NCBI GenBank assembly: GCA_029378245.1
Contig: JARKIF010000019.1
Span: 434,001 to 498,000, forward strand
Direction of reading: 5' to 3'
DNA length: 64,000 nt
Origin: Roridomyces roridus
Lineage: Eukaryota; Basidiomycota; Agaricomycetes; Agaricales; Mycenaceae
A model generated the notes under the pieces. That model saw only the letters and a list, made by a program, of their open reading frames with translations. It was not told where the DNA came from and made no database searches. Position 1 is the first letter of the stretch, and each line of letters opens with the position of its first letter. The translations under genes were made by a program, and so were the position numbers. This document shows positions 32,886 to 43,373 of the stretch, one piece after another.

Positions 32886-33745
32886 CGGACTTGAAACTCC
32901 GCACTTTACGGCATCACGAGGCGGCCTATCAATGCCTCGCGATCAGCTACAGACTACGCGTCCTCCACGTTTTCTCTGCCCGAATCTCGACTTGGGCTGG
33001 TCTTCCCTCGTTCTCCACAGATTCGCCCCTTCCAAATTATTCGGCGAAACGCGGGCTCGATCTGCTCGTCGTGGCCCTGGAGCTTTGCGAGGCCTCCCCG
33101 CCGTACACGCCCGGCGACTGGTGCGAGGAAGCCTTCCCAGACTCCATATCTTCCCGCTACTCCCGAAAAATTCGATCTGAGGAACACCTACGATTCCCGA
33201 AGGCCCACGGCCCCGCAACAGAGACAAGCTCCATCAGCCGCGTCTTTTGCGTTCATCTGAATCATCATGAAACACACGCGCCCAACCTCACTAAGTACCA
33301 GGCGGAACGACAGAGGGCCTTTTCGATGATCTGCGCGATATAGGGCAGATGTTCCGAGCTCAGTGCTCTTCAGACTTCAAGGCCAGTGGGCGCATTAAGG
33401 AGTCGGATACAGTCTATTGGCAACAGTGTGCGTTCTTCCCTCTCGACTCTGGTGTGAAGCCGCGGCTGACCTTGATGACGCAGTCTTCGAGTTTCGCATA
33501 TGCATCGAATACAGGATGGTGAATTTGGTGCTTGTCGCGGCGAGTAGGACGCACTCAGCTTCGAGGATGGCATACGGAGGGAAGTCGTGGGGTGTTACTC
33601 ACAGCTGCTGCATGCTCAAGTCTACGAAGAATTTGAAATTGTGCGTCTGCATTGAATTCCACTCAGTAGTCTCGGCGAGACAGAAAAGTGTAGATGTATG
33701 TACAAATGATGTGCTAGAGATATAGGCTGTGGGGAAAGAATGTAG
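32886..33745. other. 63-bp repeat, then unclassified sequence
   Basis: Bases 32,892-32,954 are the inverted, uninterrupted match of the target region at 30,318-30,724. Downstream, overlapping open frames on both strands up to 33,340 show no domain. From 33,345 to 33,745 I see nothing. Confidence 0.4.
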
Positions 33746-35523
33746 CTACAGTAGAGTGTACACTAGAGAAGGTAGGAATACAGGTGGGTGCGTACAAGTT
33801 GTGGTAATATACAATGCGAAGAAATTGGAAAGAAGCAGAAAATCGGGATCCACCCCTGCCCGCTCAGGCTCCGAGAGCCCGCTCCGCCGGCTCATTCTCC
33901 CCAGCTGCTGCACCCGCCTCGCAATGCTTGCGTCCGTTCTGCCTCGACGGCGTCTCCAATACGCGCCGAGGTTGTCCAATCTCCCGCAAAGGTGTATGCT
34001 GGACCAGGTGTGGACAAGGTCTGGTGCTGCGGATGGCGAGCTGCATCTCCCCAGATCGGGGCACCCCGTCTGTCTCAGCGCACTTTCCCAAGGACCTCTG
34101 GGTGGGGCTATGGGCTGCTGAGGCGGTGGAATCGCATGCACTACCCGACGAGGTGCCCTGTCCGCCACTACACCTGCGTCTGGGGTGACATGACGAGCGG
34201 GAACCCTGCCAGCCTGCGTCTCCTTCACTCCTGGCATCGCCACAATCGCCGAAGCTGGCCTTCCTGCAATGGCCGTCTCATCTTGCTGCGGAGTGCGGGG
34301 TTCCTCGGCCACTACGGTGCGAGGAGAGCCGTGCTCAATCGATGCGTCGACACCGTGGAGATGTTGAGCTGCCTCTAGGACATCACCAGCCTGGAGGTGG
34401 GGAGAATCGTGGAGGATGGCCGCGGAGTAGCAGTGCGATGGCAAGTTGTCGCCACGAGGACTTGCGACGATGCCCGCTGACATCGTTAGCATTGCTCCGA
34501 TGGCTGCTTCACGGAAAACAGTCCCTTGGTGAAGGAACCGGATCACCTCGGCCTGCTGCTCATCGTGGAGACATTCCCATACATCAAGCACACGCCGGAT
34601 ACCCTTCAGCGCGCGCGAGAGTCTCTGGGCATCCGGAGAGAATCTCGTGGGTTCCATTGGGGTGCAGAATGCACCGTTGAAGATGAAGATCTCCCGCACG
34701 GTTCGCGGGCCTGCGAAATCAAGCGTAGCACCACTTCTACCCTCTCTGCTAGGGTGAAAGCAGACCACCCCGCCGCGAGCGCATCGAGACCTCGAGCTGC
34801 CTTGACGAGGTAATCGTACCGTGGCCGCCGTGAAGCCGCTGCCGAAGATTCTCCATGGATAGCACCAACGGCGCAGGCAAAGTACTCGGCCGGGGAAGCT
34901 CGTGGGCGGAGGCGTGATGTGTGCGGGTCACGGTGGCGATGTGGGGTTTTCAGGATGTCGGCTTCACGGTCTCCTTCGCCCGCAAGCACTCTGCCCAGCA
35001 GTTCTTGCCCTGTGGGCTGCACAATAAGAACAGGCGGCTCTTGAGCGATGTCCACTTGACTCCGTTCCTCGCGTCTACAGAACCATCGCGCAAAAAGGGC
35101 GACCGTGAGGATCGTGATCACGGCTAGGAAACAAAGCCAGTATCCATCCGGCATCCAGTTCGCTATGATCGCGCGCATAGTGGCGGCCATGGTCGGAGGC
35201 GTGGGTGGAACCAGGATCGGAGGGAGGGTCTGTGGAGCTGCATGGGAAGCGGCGGGAGGCACGTTCTGGGAGTCTTCTGCAGGCTCTGGAGCGAGATCCT
35301 GAAGGGCAGAGGGATTTCCGGTGAAAGGAGGCCTCAAATCCGCAGAGGGCTGGGGGCCATAAAGCGCCACAACCCAACGCGATGCGAAAGCGCTCGGGAT
35401 TTCTCTAGCTGGAGGGAGAGATGCCAGGAAGTTTTGTGCAAAGTCTGAAGTCTGGAGGTGGACACGTCGCGCCGTCTCCGAATCTTGTATAATGATGATA
35501 CTGCTGAAGGAGAAGAGGCCCAA
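33746..35523 (-). CDS. single-pass membrane protein, unknown
   Basis: Two exons fit. The first is open from about 35,545 to about 34,702 and the second runs from about 34,626 to 33,746. They join across a 75-bp GTGCGG..CCCAG intron in phase (AREP then DSRALKGIRRVLDVWE). The first exon has a proline-rich segment followed by one strong membrane helix (DGYWLCFLAVITILTVALFA) and a basic stop-transfer (RWFCRREER). The second is polar and Arg/Pro-rich. There is no ATG at the first exon start; an acceptor (CTTCTTAG) lies just upstream at about 35,556, so a small 5' exon is likely but not identified. No known domain. It is divergent from TM3. Confidence 0.5.
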
Positions 35524-35829
35524 CAGAAGTCGTAAGGCATAAATGGGAAGCTTCGCTAAGAAGTGTCAGTAAGCATGACGGGATTGAGCTGGGCGGGACG
35601 AACAGGCAAGATGGAAGTGGAAGGAAAGCCGCGAGCGTGGGTGATCTCAAAGTCCCGAGGCGTTTTCAGCTTGCCCGCTGGATTGCCCACACCCAGCCCG
35701 CTCGACATCGACGACGACTCTGCTCCCTCAGAGCCTGTGGAAAGCTCTGCCCGTAAGTTTCCTGCGAGTGGTGGCTGACACTGCATTTACATCTTGATTC
35801 AGTACCACCACCATGCCCTACTCGATTTC

Positions 35830-36122
35830 TGTTGTAGGAAGATCCGGCCGCCTTGGGCATGTGACCGTGTTCAATCCCAAACACAAGTTTTCTTTCTGCC
35901 TCTATCTTTTTCCTATACTCTGTTTCATGTTTTCCACCATGTGGGATTGCTCCAGGATCGTCCATAGAGCACATGGATTGCTCTCTGACTCAGCCTGAGC
36001 ACATGGACTTTTCCTTTCTGACTCAGTCCAGCCACATGGACTTTTTCACTCTGTAGATAAGCAGCCTGTATAAATACCAGCCCTGCTCATCTAATACATT
36101 ATCTGTTCTTCTTCTCACAAAA
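35830..36122 (+). repeat. 5' LTR of the copia element
   Basis: It begins TGTTGTAGGAAG and ends CTCACAAAA. It holds a TATA box, TATAAATA, at 36,069-36,076. Upstream are three short direct repeats of CACATGGA(C/T)T linked by CTGACTCAG, possible regulatory elements. Confidence 0.93.
36069..36076 (+). promoter_or_regulatory. TATA box of the 5' LTR
   Basis: TATAAATA lies about 50 bp before the LTR end. The same box in the 3' LTR (41,104-41,111) could drive outward transcription into the downstream part of TM3. Confidence 0.6.
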
Positions 36123-36135
36123 GGTTATGGGCCCC
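36123..36135 (+). promoter_or_regulatory. primer-binding site, probably for an initiator-tRNA half
   Basis: GGTTATGGGCCCC directly abuts the LTR. Its complement resembles the anticodon stem-loop of initiator tRNA-Met (GGGCUCAUAACC type), not a tRNA 3' end. Priming by a cleaved tRNA-iMet half is known for Drosophila copia. Confidence 0.6.
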
Positions 36136-36304
36136 GAAGCCTTCTAAACCAGAGAACAGATAAACCACTCTCATCTCTTGCGCTATCACTCTCACTCTCG
36201 TCCCTATCCTCACACGCTACACACCCACTCACACCACACACCCTTACACCCTTACGTCGACACTTCATCGACACCACTTACGGTCATACACCCCAGTCAT
36301 TCCA

Positions 36305-38950
36305 ATGACATCCCAAATGATCAACTTACCGACGTTGTTGGCCTCGGAAAAGCTCCAAGGCAACAAGTCGAACTACCCAACGTTCAAAGTATTGGTCGAG
36401 GAGCATGCTGCAAGCAAGGGCTTGGCAGGCTACCTCGACGGTACTATCACCAAACCGGCACTCATCACCCATCCCACCGGCACTGCGCCGCCCGATCCAA
36501 CTCCCATATTCTCAACAGCACCCTCACGCGATGAATTCATCTATCGCGATGGAGTCTTGCGGTCGTTGATTGTCACCAACATCATTGATCCCATTGGACT
36601 CGGGGTCAAGCGTGACGGAACCGCAAAAGAATGCTGGGATTCCGTCATCAACGCGTGCGCCAAGAAGAGCGACGCTGCTCTGTCGCTGGCACAGAGTGAG
36701 CTCCAATCCATCAAGTTCACCGGTACCTCGCGTGCCGATCTCGACTTGCTCCTCAGCGATATTCGGAATAAGGCTCACGCGGTTCGAATGATGGGCGGGA
36801 CGGTGGATTCCAAAGAGCAGAAAAATATACTCATCCGGGCACTTCCTGCCGATCCACGTTGGTTGGGTCTCCAAGGAGCATTATTTGCCGCTGCCGATCT
36901 TGAGGATGCGTTCGCCCTTATCAAAACCGTTGCCATCCACACTAAGATGCCTGAGAATACCACCATCACCGTTGACCCCACCGCACTCAACACCTTTGTT
37001 CCGAAACGCCGTTGCACGAACCCTGGATGCAAAGCGATCAACAAGACCAGCCACACAGTTGACAACTGTTACTGGCCCGGGGGCGGAAAAGAAGGCCAAT
37101 TCCCACCGAATTTCGGGCGTAACAAGCCCCGTGCCAACCAAGCCATCGTGACGAATGAAACCACCACCGTGCATCGAGTCTTGATGGCCCGCACTCTGCC
37201 TGTACTTGCAGAGACACATCCCATTGCCAACGGCAAGAGATATCCTCGGCCCACAGTCGAAGAGGTAGAGGATGACGACCCGATGCTCCCCAAATCGGGT
37301 TTGAGACGCGCGAAAATACAACCGTTGAAACCCGGCAAGAGATACCCTCGACCCACAGTTGAAGAGGTGGAGGATGAGGACTCGATGCTTCCCAAGTCTT
37401 CCTCCGCGTCGGGTTCAACTCGCGCGAAGCACAATATAACCGTTGAAGCGGTGGATATTGCTTACCCGTCGCCTCTGTCGCCTCTCCCTCTCCCTACCGA
37501 TTACACATTGGATTCCGAGATCTCGCCTACCGCATTCGTCAGCCGCACGTTCGAAAACTATTCACCGAGCCTAACCCCGACTTTCATTGACTCCGGTGCC
37601 AGCGATCACTTCTTTTGCAACCGCGAAGACTTCAGCAATTACGATGCGATCGCCGTGCGAACCGGGAAGTCAGCACTGGCATCTGAGGGTGATTTTTCAA
37701 TCGTTGGGAAAGGCAACGTCACCAAGGTTTTCAAGATGGACGGGAAACTCGTGCACCTCACTTTCAAAAACGCGCTGCACGCTCCCTCCCTCTCGGCGAA
37801 CCTCATCTCGGTCAGCCAGTTCGATAAATCTGGGTATTACTCGACCTTCGGAGGAGGGAGAGTCAATATATGCGAGGGGGAGTATGGTGAAGCTATCCTG
37901 AATGGTCGAGGGTCAGAGGGGATGTATGTTGTCGAGGCGGAGGATATGCATGCCAAGATGACTTCAACGGCTCGCCCAACCGACCTGGCAACTTGGCACC
38001 GTCGTATGGCTCATGGGAGCGCGGATACCATCGAGCAGATGCGTACAAAGAACCTCGTTGGAGGTCTCAATATCACCGACCACAAAATTGACGGCAAATG
38101 CATCAGCTGTCGAGCGGGACGCCAACATGCGCGCGCATACGATGGGAGCTCAAACCCAGACGTACCTCCACTCCATCTCGTTTCGTTCGATCTGTGGGGA
38201 CCGGCTCGTGTTCCGTCTCCTGGTGGAAATCAATATATGATGGCCATCGTGGACAGTGGAACCTCACACAAGCACACTGCGTTCCTCAAGGACAAAAGTG
38301 ACGATTCGACCATACCTGCTTTCGAGGAATACCGCGTGATGGCTGAAAGACAGACGGGGAAACCTGTCAAAAGGGTACGGACTGATAAAGCATTCGGCTC
38401 GAATAAGTGGAAAGCCTACTTCAGAACGCACGGGATTATTCACGAAGAAACGGTGCCATACTCATCCGCTGAAAACGGACTCGCCGAGAGGGCCATACAA
38501 ACCATCACCGAGGACATTCGCACTCTCCTTGCCGACTCCGGGCTTTCCGAGCGCTATTGGGCCGTGGCCGGTGCTTGCTCGACATACACGCGGAATCGCA
38601 TGCCGTCCCGTCGCCACCCGGAGAAAATTCCACAGGAATTATTTGATGGTCAGCGGCAGGATATATCTCACATGCGGGTGTTTGGATGCAAGTGCAGCGC
38701 AAAAGTCAACGTCGTTAACGGGCACAGAGTCGACGGACATAGCAAGTTCGAAAGCCGGTCGATTCCCGCCACATTTATTGGCTACGGTACAGGGGCGGGT
38801 AACTATGTCCTAATGGACGACGATGGGCATCAGTTTGAGAGTCGGACGTGGATTTCGATGAAGGGATGCCTCACCGCACAAGGGATTTGGGGGAGCAGCT
38901 CTGGATGGAGGATGAGGACGAACCCACTGGCGTTCCAAAGGACAAGTTGA
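36305..38950 (+). CDS. copia gag, protease and integrase
   Basis: The ATG at 36,305 opens a gag region. A zinc knuckle of CX4CX7HX4C form (CTNPGC...HTVDNC) lies near residues 237-256. Two tandem 40-residue repeats follow (KRYPRPTVEEVEDDDPMLPK and its near copy). The retropepsin motif is FIDSGASDHFF near residue 427. The integrase has an HHCC zinc site (WHRRMAH...CISC), then a DDE core: Asp in SFDLWGP, Asp in RTDKAFGS, Glu in SSAENGLAERA. After GHQFESR the frame leaves the family sequence and stops at 38,950. The gag repeats are unusual for copia. Confidence 0.92.
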   Translation: MTSQMINLPTLLASEKLQGNKSNYPTFKVLVEEHAASKGLAGYLDGTITKPALITHPTGTAPPDPTPIFSTAPSRDEFIYRDGVLRSLIVTNIIDPIGLGVKRDGTAKECWDSVINACAKKSDAALSLAQSELQSIKFTGTSRADLDLLLSDIRNKAHAVRMMGGTVDSKEQKNILIRALPADPRWLGLQGALFAAADLEDAFALIKTVAIHTKMPENTTITVDPTALNTFVPKRRCTNPGCKAINKTSHTVDNCYWPGGGKEGQFPPNFGRNKPRANQAIVTNETTTVHRVLMARTLPVLAETHPIANGKRYPRPTVEEVEDDDPMLPKSGLRRAKIQPLKPGKRYPRPTVEEVEDEDSMLPKSSSASGSTRAKHNITVEAVDIAYPSPLSPLPLPTDYTLDSEISPTAFVSRTFENYSPSLTPTFIDSGASDHFFCNREDFSNYDAIAVRTGKSALASEGDFSIVGKGNVTKVFKMDGKLVHLTFKNALHAPSLSANLISVSQFDKSGYYSTFGGGRVNICEGEYGEAILNGRGSEGMYVVEAEDMHAKMTSTARPTDLATWHRRMAHGSADTIEQMRTKNLVGGLNITDHKIDGKCISCRAGRQHARAYDGSSNPDVPPLHLVSFDLWGPARVPSPGGNQYMMAIVDSGTSHKHTAFLKDKSDDSTIPAFEEYRVMAERQTGKPVKRVRTDKAFGSNKWKAYFRTHGIIHEETVPYSSAENGLAERAIQTITEDIRTLLADSGLSERYWAVAGACSTYTRNRMPSRRHPEKIPQELFDGQRQDISHMRVFGCKCSAKVNVVNGHRVDGHSKFESRSIPATFIGYGTGAGNYVLMDDDGHQFESRTWISMKGCLTAQGIWGSSSGWRMRTNPLAFQRTS

Positions 38951-40845
38951 GCGAGACCTCCGAACAAATCCAACACTCGCAGGGTTCGACGCTAGATGAG
39001 GAAGAAACGACGGACTCACCTTCCCCATCTCATGACCCCGATTCCCCGACCTCGCGTCCCAAAGCGCCGAAGGATATCAGCAGTGTCATCACCGAGGCCA
39101 ATATCATCCAGGGCTCTCGCACGCGTGGCGGTCGCGCTGGCGCTGCATTGATGGCCGTGAATCCCACCGTCCAGCAGGCGACGAAAGATCTCGAGGATCC
39201 GATTCAACGTTTGAACGCTGAGCTGGACGATGCCATTGCCGCAACTTTAGTGTCGCATAACCCGGACAAGCTTTACGCACCTCGAACGTACAATGAAGCC
39301 ATTAAAATTGACGCCCCACGCTGGACCGCTGCCATGGATGTTGAGATGGCCCTGCATGATAAAAAGGGGACCTGGGAGCTTCAAAAACCGCCGCCCGATG
39401 CAAATGTCATGGCGTCAAAATGGGTGTACGATGTGAAGAAGGATGGCGAGGGAAATTGGCTTCGAGACAAGGCTCGCCTCGTCGGCAAAGGCTTCACACA
39501 GGTATACGGCATCGACTACGAGGAAACGTGGGCTGCTGTCGCACGTCTGGAGTCAATTCGAATGACCGCAGCAATTGCCGCTCACCAGAATCTTCATCTG
39601 TGGCAGGTGGATTTCGAGGCGGCATACCTCAACAGCGAGACCCAAGAAGAGATCTATATGGCGCAGCCGCGTGGATATGAGGTGCCGGGGAAAGAGGACT
39701 GGGCGTGCCGCTTGAAGAAGACCATATACGGCACTATGCAAGGAGGCCGTGATTGGGCCGCAACATTGGGGGAGACGTACAACTCACTCGGATACGTGGC
39801 GTCGAGAGCGGACCCCTGCGTACGCGTCAAGATCTCCGACGATGGTGGATACACCCTGACCGACACGTACACGGATGACGTTTGGGGTGCTTCTTCGACC
39901 GTCGAGGAGGGGGAGAAACGCAAAGCGGAGTTAGCGGAAGCCTGGGATCTCAAGGACGTCGGCAACACTCACCGTCTTCTCGGGATGCGCGTGGACCAAG
40001 ACTTGAAGGCGGGCACTGTGACCCTTTCTCAGCGGGCATACTTTGAGAAGATGCTTGCGGACTTCAGTCTTGAGAACACAAAGCTTCTATCCACGCCGTT
40101 GCCTGTGGGGATTGTCCTCGACGCGTCTATGTCGCCCACCACGCCCGAAGACCGTGCACAGATGGTGGGGAAGCCATACCGACAGATCGTGGGATCTTTG
40201 ATGTGGGGCCAGCTCGCAACTCGGCCCGACCTGTCATATGCCGTGAGCGTCTTCTCACGGTTTCAAACCAATCCTGGAATCGAGCACTGGCGCGCCTTAA
40301 TGCACACGGTCGGGTATATCCGCAACACTCTCGACTACGCACTAGTCTATTCGCGCGATGCACCCCTTACTCCACACGGATATTTCGATGCTGATTATGC
40401 GGGATGCCTTGATACCCGTCGTTCAACCTCTGGCCATGTGTTCTTGATGGCGGGAGCGCCGGTGTCCTGGGCGTCCAAACGTCAAGCCACGGTTGCATTA
40501 TCCACCGTGGAAGCGGAATACATCTCACTCACGCGAGCCGCCCAACAAATCAAATGGATGTACGCGTGGATGTCCGAAGTGGGGATGGAGCAGGACCTGC
40601 CGGCCATTTTGCATGGTGACAACCGTGGTGCTGTCGACTTGACCAAAATGACGAAGTCTCATAGCAAAGTGAAACACATCGACATTCGGCTTCACTACAT
40701 CCGCGAGCTTGTTCAAACCGGCGAACTCAAAGTCAACTTCATTCGAGGCACGGAGAATCCTGCGGATTTATTCACCAAGCCCCTCCCTCGTCTTGCGCAA
40801 GAACGATATCTTTCCGACCTGAACATCCGCACTATTAATCCCTAG
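38843..40845 (+). CDS. copia reverse transcriptase and RNase H
   Basis: This continues the polyprotein in another frame, entering at DVDFDEGMPHR, a typical copia linker after integrase. RT motifs include WVYDVKKDGEGNWLRDKARL, the first catalytic Asp in WQVDFEAAYLN, and YTDD (the usual YVDD) in TDTYTDDVWG. RNase H follows with DADYAGC and VEAEYISL, then a C-terminal KHIDIRLHYIREL. It stops at 40,845, just before the purine tract. All catalytic residues I looked for are present. No own start codon is expected; without the frame break it would be one gag-pol. Confidence 0.92.
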
Positions 40846-40850
40846 GCGCC

Positions 40851-40864
40851 GGGATCTGGGGGAG
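40851..40864 (+). promoter_or_regulatory. polypurine tract
   Basis: GGGATCTGGGGGAG immediately precedes TGTTG of the 3' LTR, the expected place for plus-strand DNA priming. Confidence 0.75.
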
Positions 40865-41157
40865 TGTTGTAGGAAGATCCGGCCGCCTTGGGCATGTGAC
40901 CGTGTTCAATCCCAAACACAAGTTTTCTTTCTGCCTCTATCTTTTTCCTATACTCTGTTTCATGTTTTCCACCATGTGGGATTGCTCCAGGATCGTCCAT
41001 AGAGCACATGGATTGCTCTCTGACTCAGCCTGAGCACATGGACTTTTCCTTTCTGACTCAGTCCAGCCACATGGACTTTTTCACTCTGTAGATAAGCAGC
41101 CTGTATAAATACCAGCCCTGCTCATCTAATACATTATCTGTTCTTCTTCTCACAAAA
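40865..41157 (+). repeat. 3' LTR of the copia element
   Basis: It matches the 5' LTR over its full 293 bp on reading. It ends CTCACAAAA and is followed by ATTTC, the right target duplication. Confidence 0.93.
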
Positions 41158-43049
41158 ATTTCTGCCTTCTTCGCCCTCCCCCGCAGCCTCGCAGGCCTGT
41201 TCTTCGCCAGCAGGGCTTTCCACATCTCCTCGCCGTCACCGCCTGTTGTCAAGTACACGCCGACTCGGACTCGCACCACCTCCATCTTCCTCGAGCCGAC
41301 ACGATGCCTTCCAAGCCCGACTTCCAACGAGCAGTCTCAGCTCCCCTACGTCGTTATGTATGGATTCGCCCTCGTCATCTTCGCCAGTGTCGTCTTCACC
41401 ATCTGGTCGACCTTCAAAGACGCTCGTCGTGATGCGCCAGCTCCAACGCCAGACCCCGACCCCGAGACGACAGCAGACGAATTCGATGCATGGCCACCGT
41501 GGCTCATGTTCCTGTCCCTCAATATCGCATTCTACCTCAACTCCACCGTGACGGTCATCCGAGCGTCTCCCACCAAGAGCTTGCTTCCGGAGTTGATGCT
41601 ATACCGTGTCGCTTTGGCACTCGAAGACAGATTTCTAGATATTCTCAGCCTTATCCACCACCTCCACGACCACGGCCGGCATTATCTCAAGATTACATTG
41701 CTCGCAATTGTCGGTCATTCCCTCGGACTCCTCCTCGTATTCGCGCAACGATGCGCCGCTCCCTTCGTCTCCCGCCATCGTGCAAAATTCCTTCGGTATC
41801 TCCGGAATACATGGGTCGAAGCAATCACAGCGTTAATCACCGGCTCGCTCTATACCTTTCATTCCAGTTTCAGTTGGGTTCCGTGGATGCACTACTACTT
41901 CATTTACCGGGATGGAATCCTCCCCAGCTTGTGGAACATTCGAAGAGAAATCGTCATTTGTCTCGATTGGATTCCACTGGAATCCGTCTTGGTGAGTCGC
42001 CTCGAGTCCTTTACATTCCCCAGTCCTTGAGCCTTTGTCTGCCAGATGATTATTGCCCCTGTAGCGATACACGCCGTTGCCATCTGTTTGTGTACTCTGT
42101 CTTTCGCCCACATCTGGTTCCCGGCTGCAGCAAGGACCATAGCTCACGATGTGGATCGACCTGCCTTGGGTTTCATCGCCGGCGGCAGCATCTTCCTTGC
42201 CATCGGCTGGTACTGCAACGCGGTCCTCTGCTTTTTGGGAATGGAACAGAAGGCGATGGGTGACGACGTCAAATATTGGATTCGTTCTCTAGAGATGCAA
42301 ACATTCTCCTCATCTCAAGCGCGCGCTGAGGTTTGGGAGTTCTATCAGCTGTCGAGGGAGCGCCACAAGACCTGGAGGATCACCCAAAGCAAGGAGGCGT
42401 GCAAGATTATGCGATTGTTGTGGATAACAGCTTGGTCGACTTGGGAGGCGTTGCCCTGGGCACAGAAATTGGTGAGTATCGGTTCTTGTCCATTTTAAGC
42501 TCACTCTGAACTCATTTCGTTCTAGATCGTTGTCGTGCCCGCCGCCGCCTTCTATGTCCACTTCTACATTGTGAGTTTCTTCTTTCATTCACCGTTCCTT
42601 GACTCATGTCGCTCAGATGCCCGTGGTGGAACGCATTGAACTTCTAATCCGAATAGAGTATCGGAAGTATCGACGTCGGCGGTATGTCCGCCAGTCATTC
42701 CCCGTTGTTCTTTCCTCACATTCCTCCAGGGCAGTCCGACAATTTCACCTGAAGAACTACTCGGTTGAGAATCGGCTTGCGGCAAACAACTAGACGACCA
42801 GAAGAAGTGCCTAATGCAGCGTCGAGCTCAAATATCGCGAAAGAGGATTCAATACGGAAGGGTCAAGAGTGATGCTACCGGTGCGGCCATGAAGATTGTC
42901 GGGGACGCCCAACCTTTTTTCGCCACCAGCAAGTTTCCTACCTTCAAGAATCCTAAAGCGGTGTTTTGTTCTTCGTTGTGTGAGTTTTCATCTTCTGTGC
43001 GAGACATCAGTTGTCAGTGCGAGCAGCGCTTGGGTCGTCTAGTTATTGT

Positions 43050-43165
43050 CGCGTTCCGACCGCCGAGTTCCAGGTTATACCCGCAGCTACATAGCTAGCA
43101 CCCATTTCTTTTCCTTTTATCTCCCATCTGTATCTGGGTTCGAAATATATTATCTGCTTGCTTCA
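43050..43165 (+). repeat. TM 3'-flank block below TM3
   Basis: Same block as at 3055-3165 (GTTCCGACCGCCGAGTTCCA, then TACATAGCTAGCACCCAT). It confirms that TM1 plus flank and TM3 plus flank are one duplicated unit. Confidence 0.7.
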
Positions 43166-43373
43166 TTATTTTTCGTGTGAACCTCGTATCAAAGCCGAGC
43201 GACGTCCCAGTTCAAACCTCTGCACTGGCTGCGCATCTTCGCTGGGAGTCGTTGCAACTGGGGCCCGTTCGAAGTGGAAACGTTAACTGCAGGCTTTTAC
43301 AGAAAAAAACAGGTATTCTAAGTAGGATGTTCGCTGTCTACAGGCAGCTGGTAGGCGTCGAAGCGAATCGACG

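Larger units (their letters stand above)
35825..41162 (+). mobile_element. complete Ty1/copia LTR retrotransposon
   Basis: The full-length element is 5328 bp (35,830-41,157), with two 293-bp LTRs that match base for base on reading. The target duplication ATTTC is at 35,825-35,829 and 41,158-41,162. It has a primer site next to the 5' LTR, a gag-protease-integrase-RT-RNase H order (copia type: integrase before RT) and a purine tract before the 3' LTR. Identical LTRs imply a recent insertion. The coding region has one frame break near 38,842. Confidence 0.95.
35813..42793 (+). pseudogene. membrane protein copy TM3, interrupted by a copia element
   Basis: TM3 starts at the ATG at 35,813 (MPYSI, preceded by the same TTGATTCAG acceptor as TM1). 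It is cut after two bases of codon 6 by the retrotransposon at 35,830-41,157. The gene resumes at 41,163 and continues as a TM family member through PYVVMYGFALVIFASVVF and further membrane segments. An in-phase intron lies at 41,999-42,045, then small exons to the stop at 42,793. The insertion is flanked by a duplicated ATTTC. Unlike TM1 and TM2, the rest reads through without an obvious phase error, so this copy was probably intact before insertion. An in-frame downstream ATG (41,356) could give an N-terminally shortened product if the LTR drives transcription. Confidence 0.85.

Noticed and set aside
33788..34378. Plus-strand frame of 196 codons over the single-pass membrane gene
   Set aside because: It is antisense to a better, splice-consistent minus-strand gene with a clear membrane helix.
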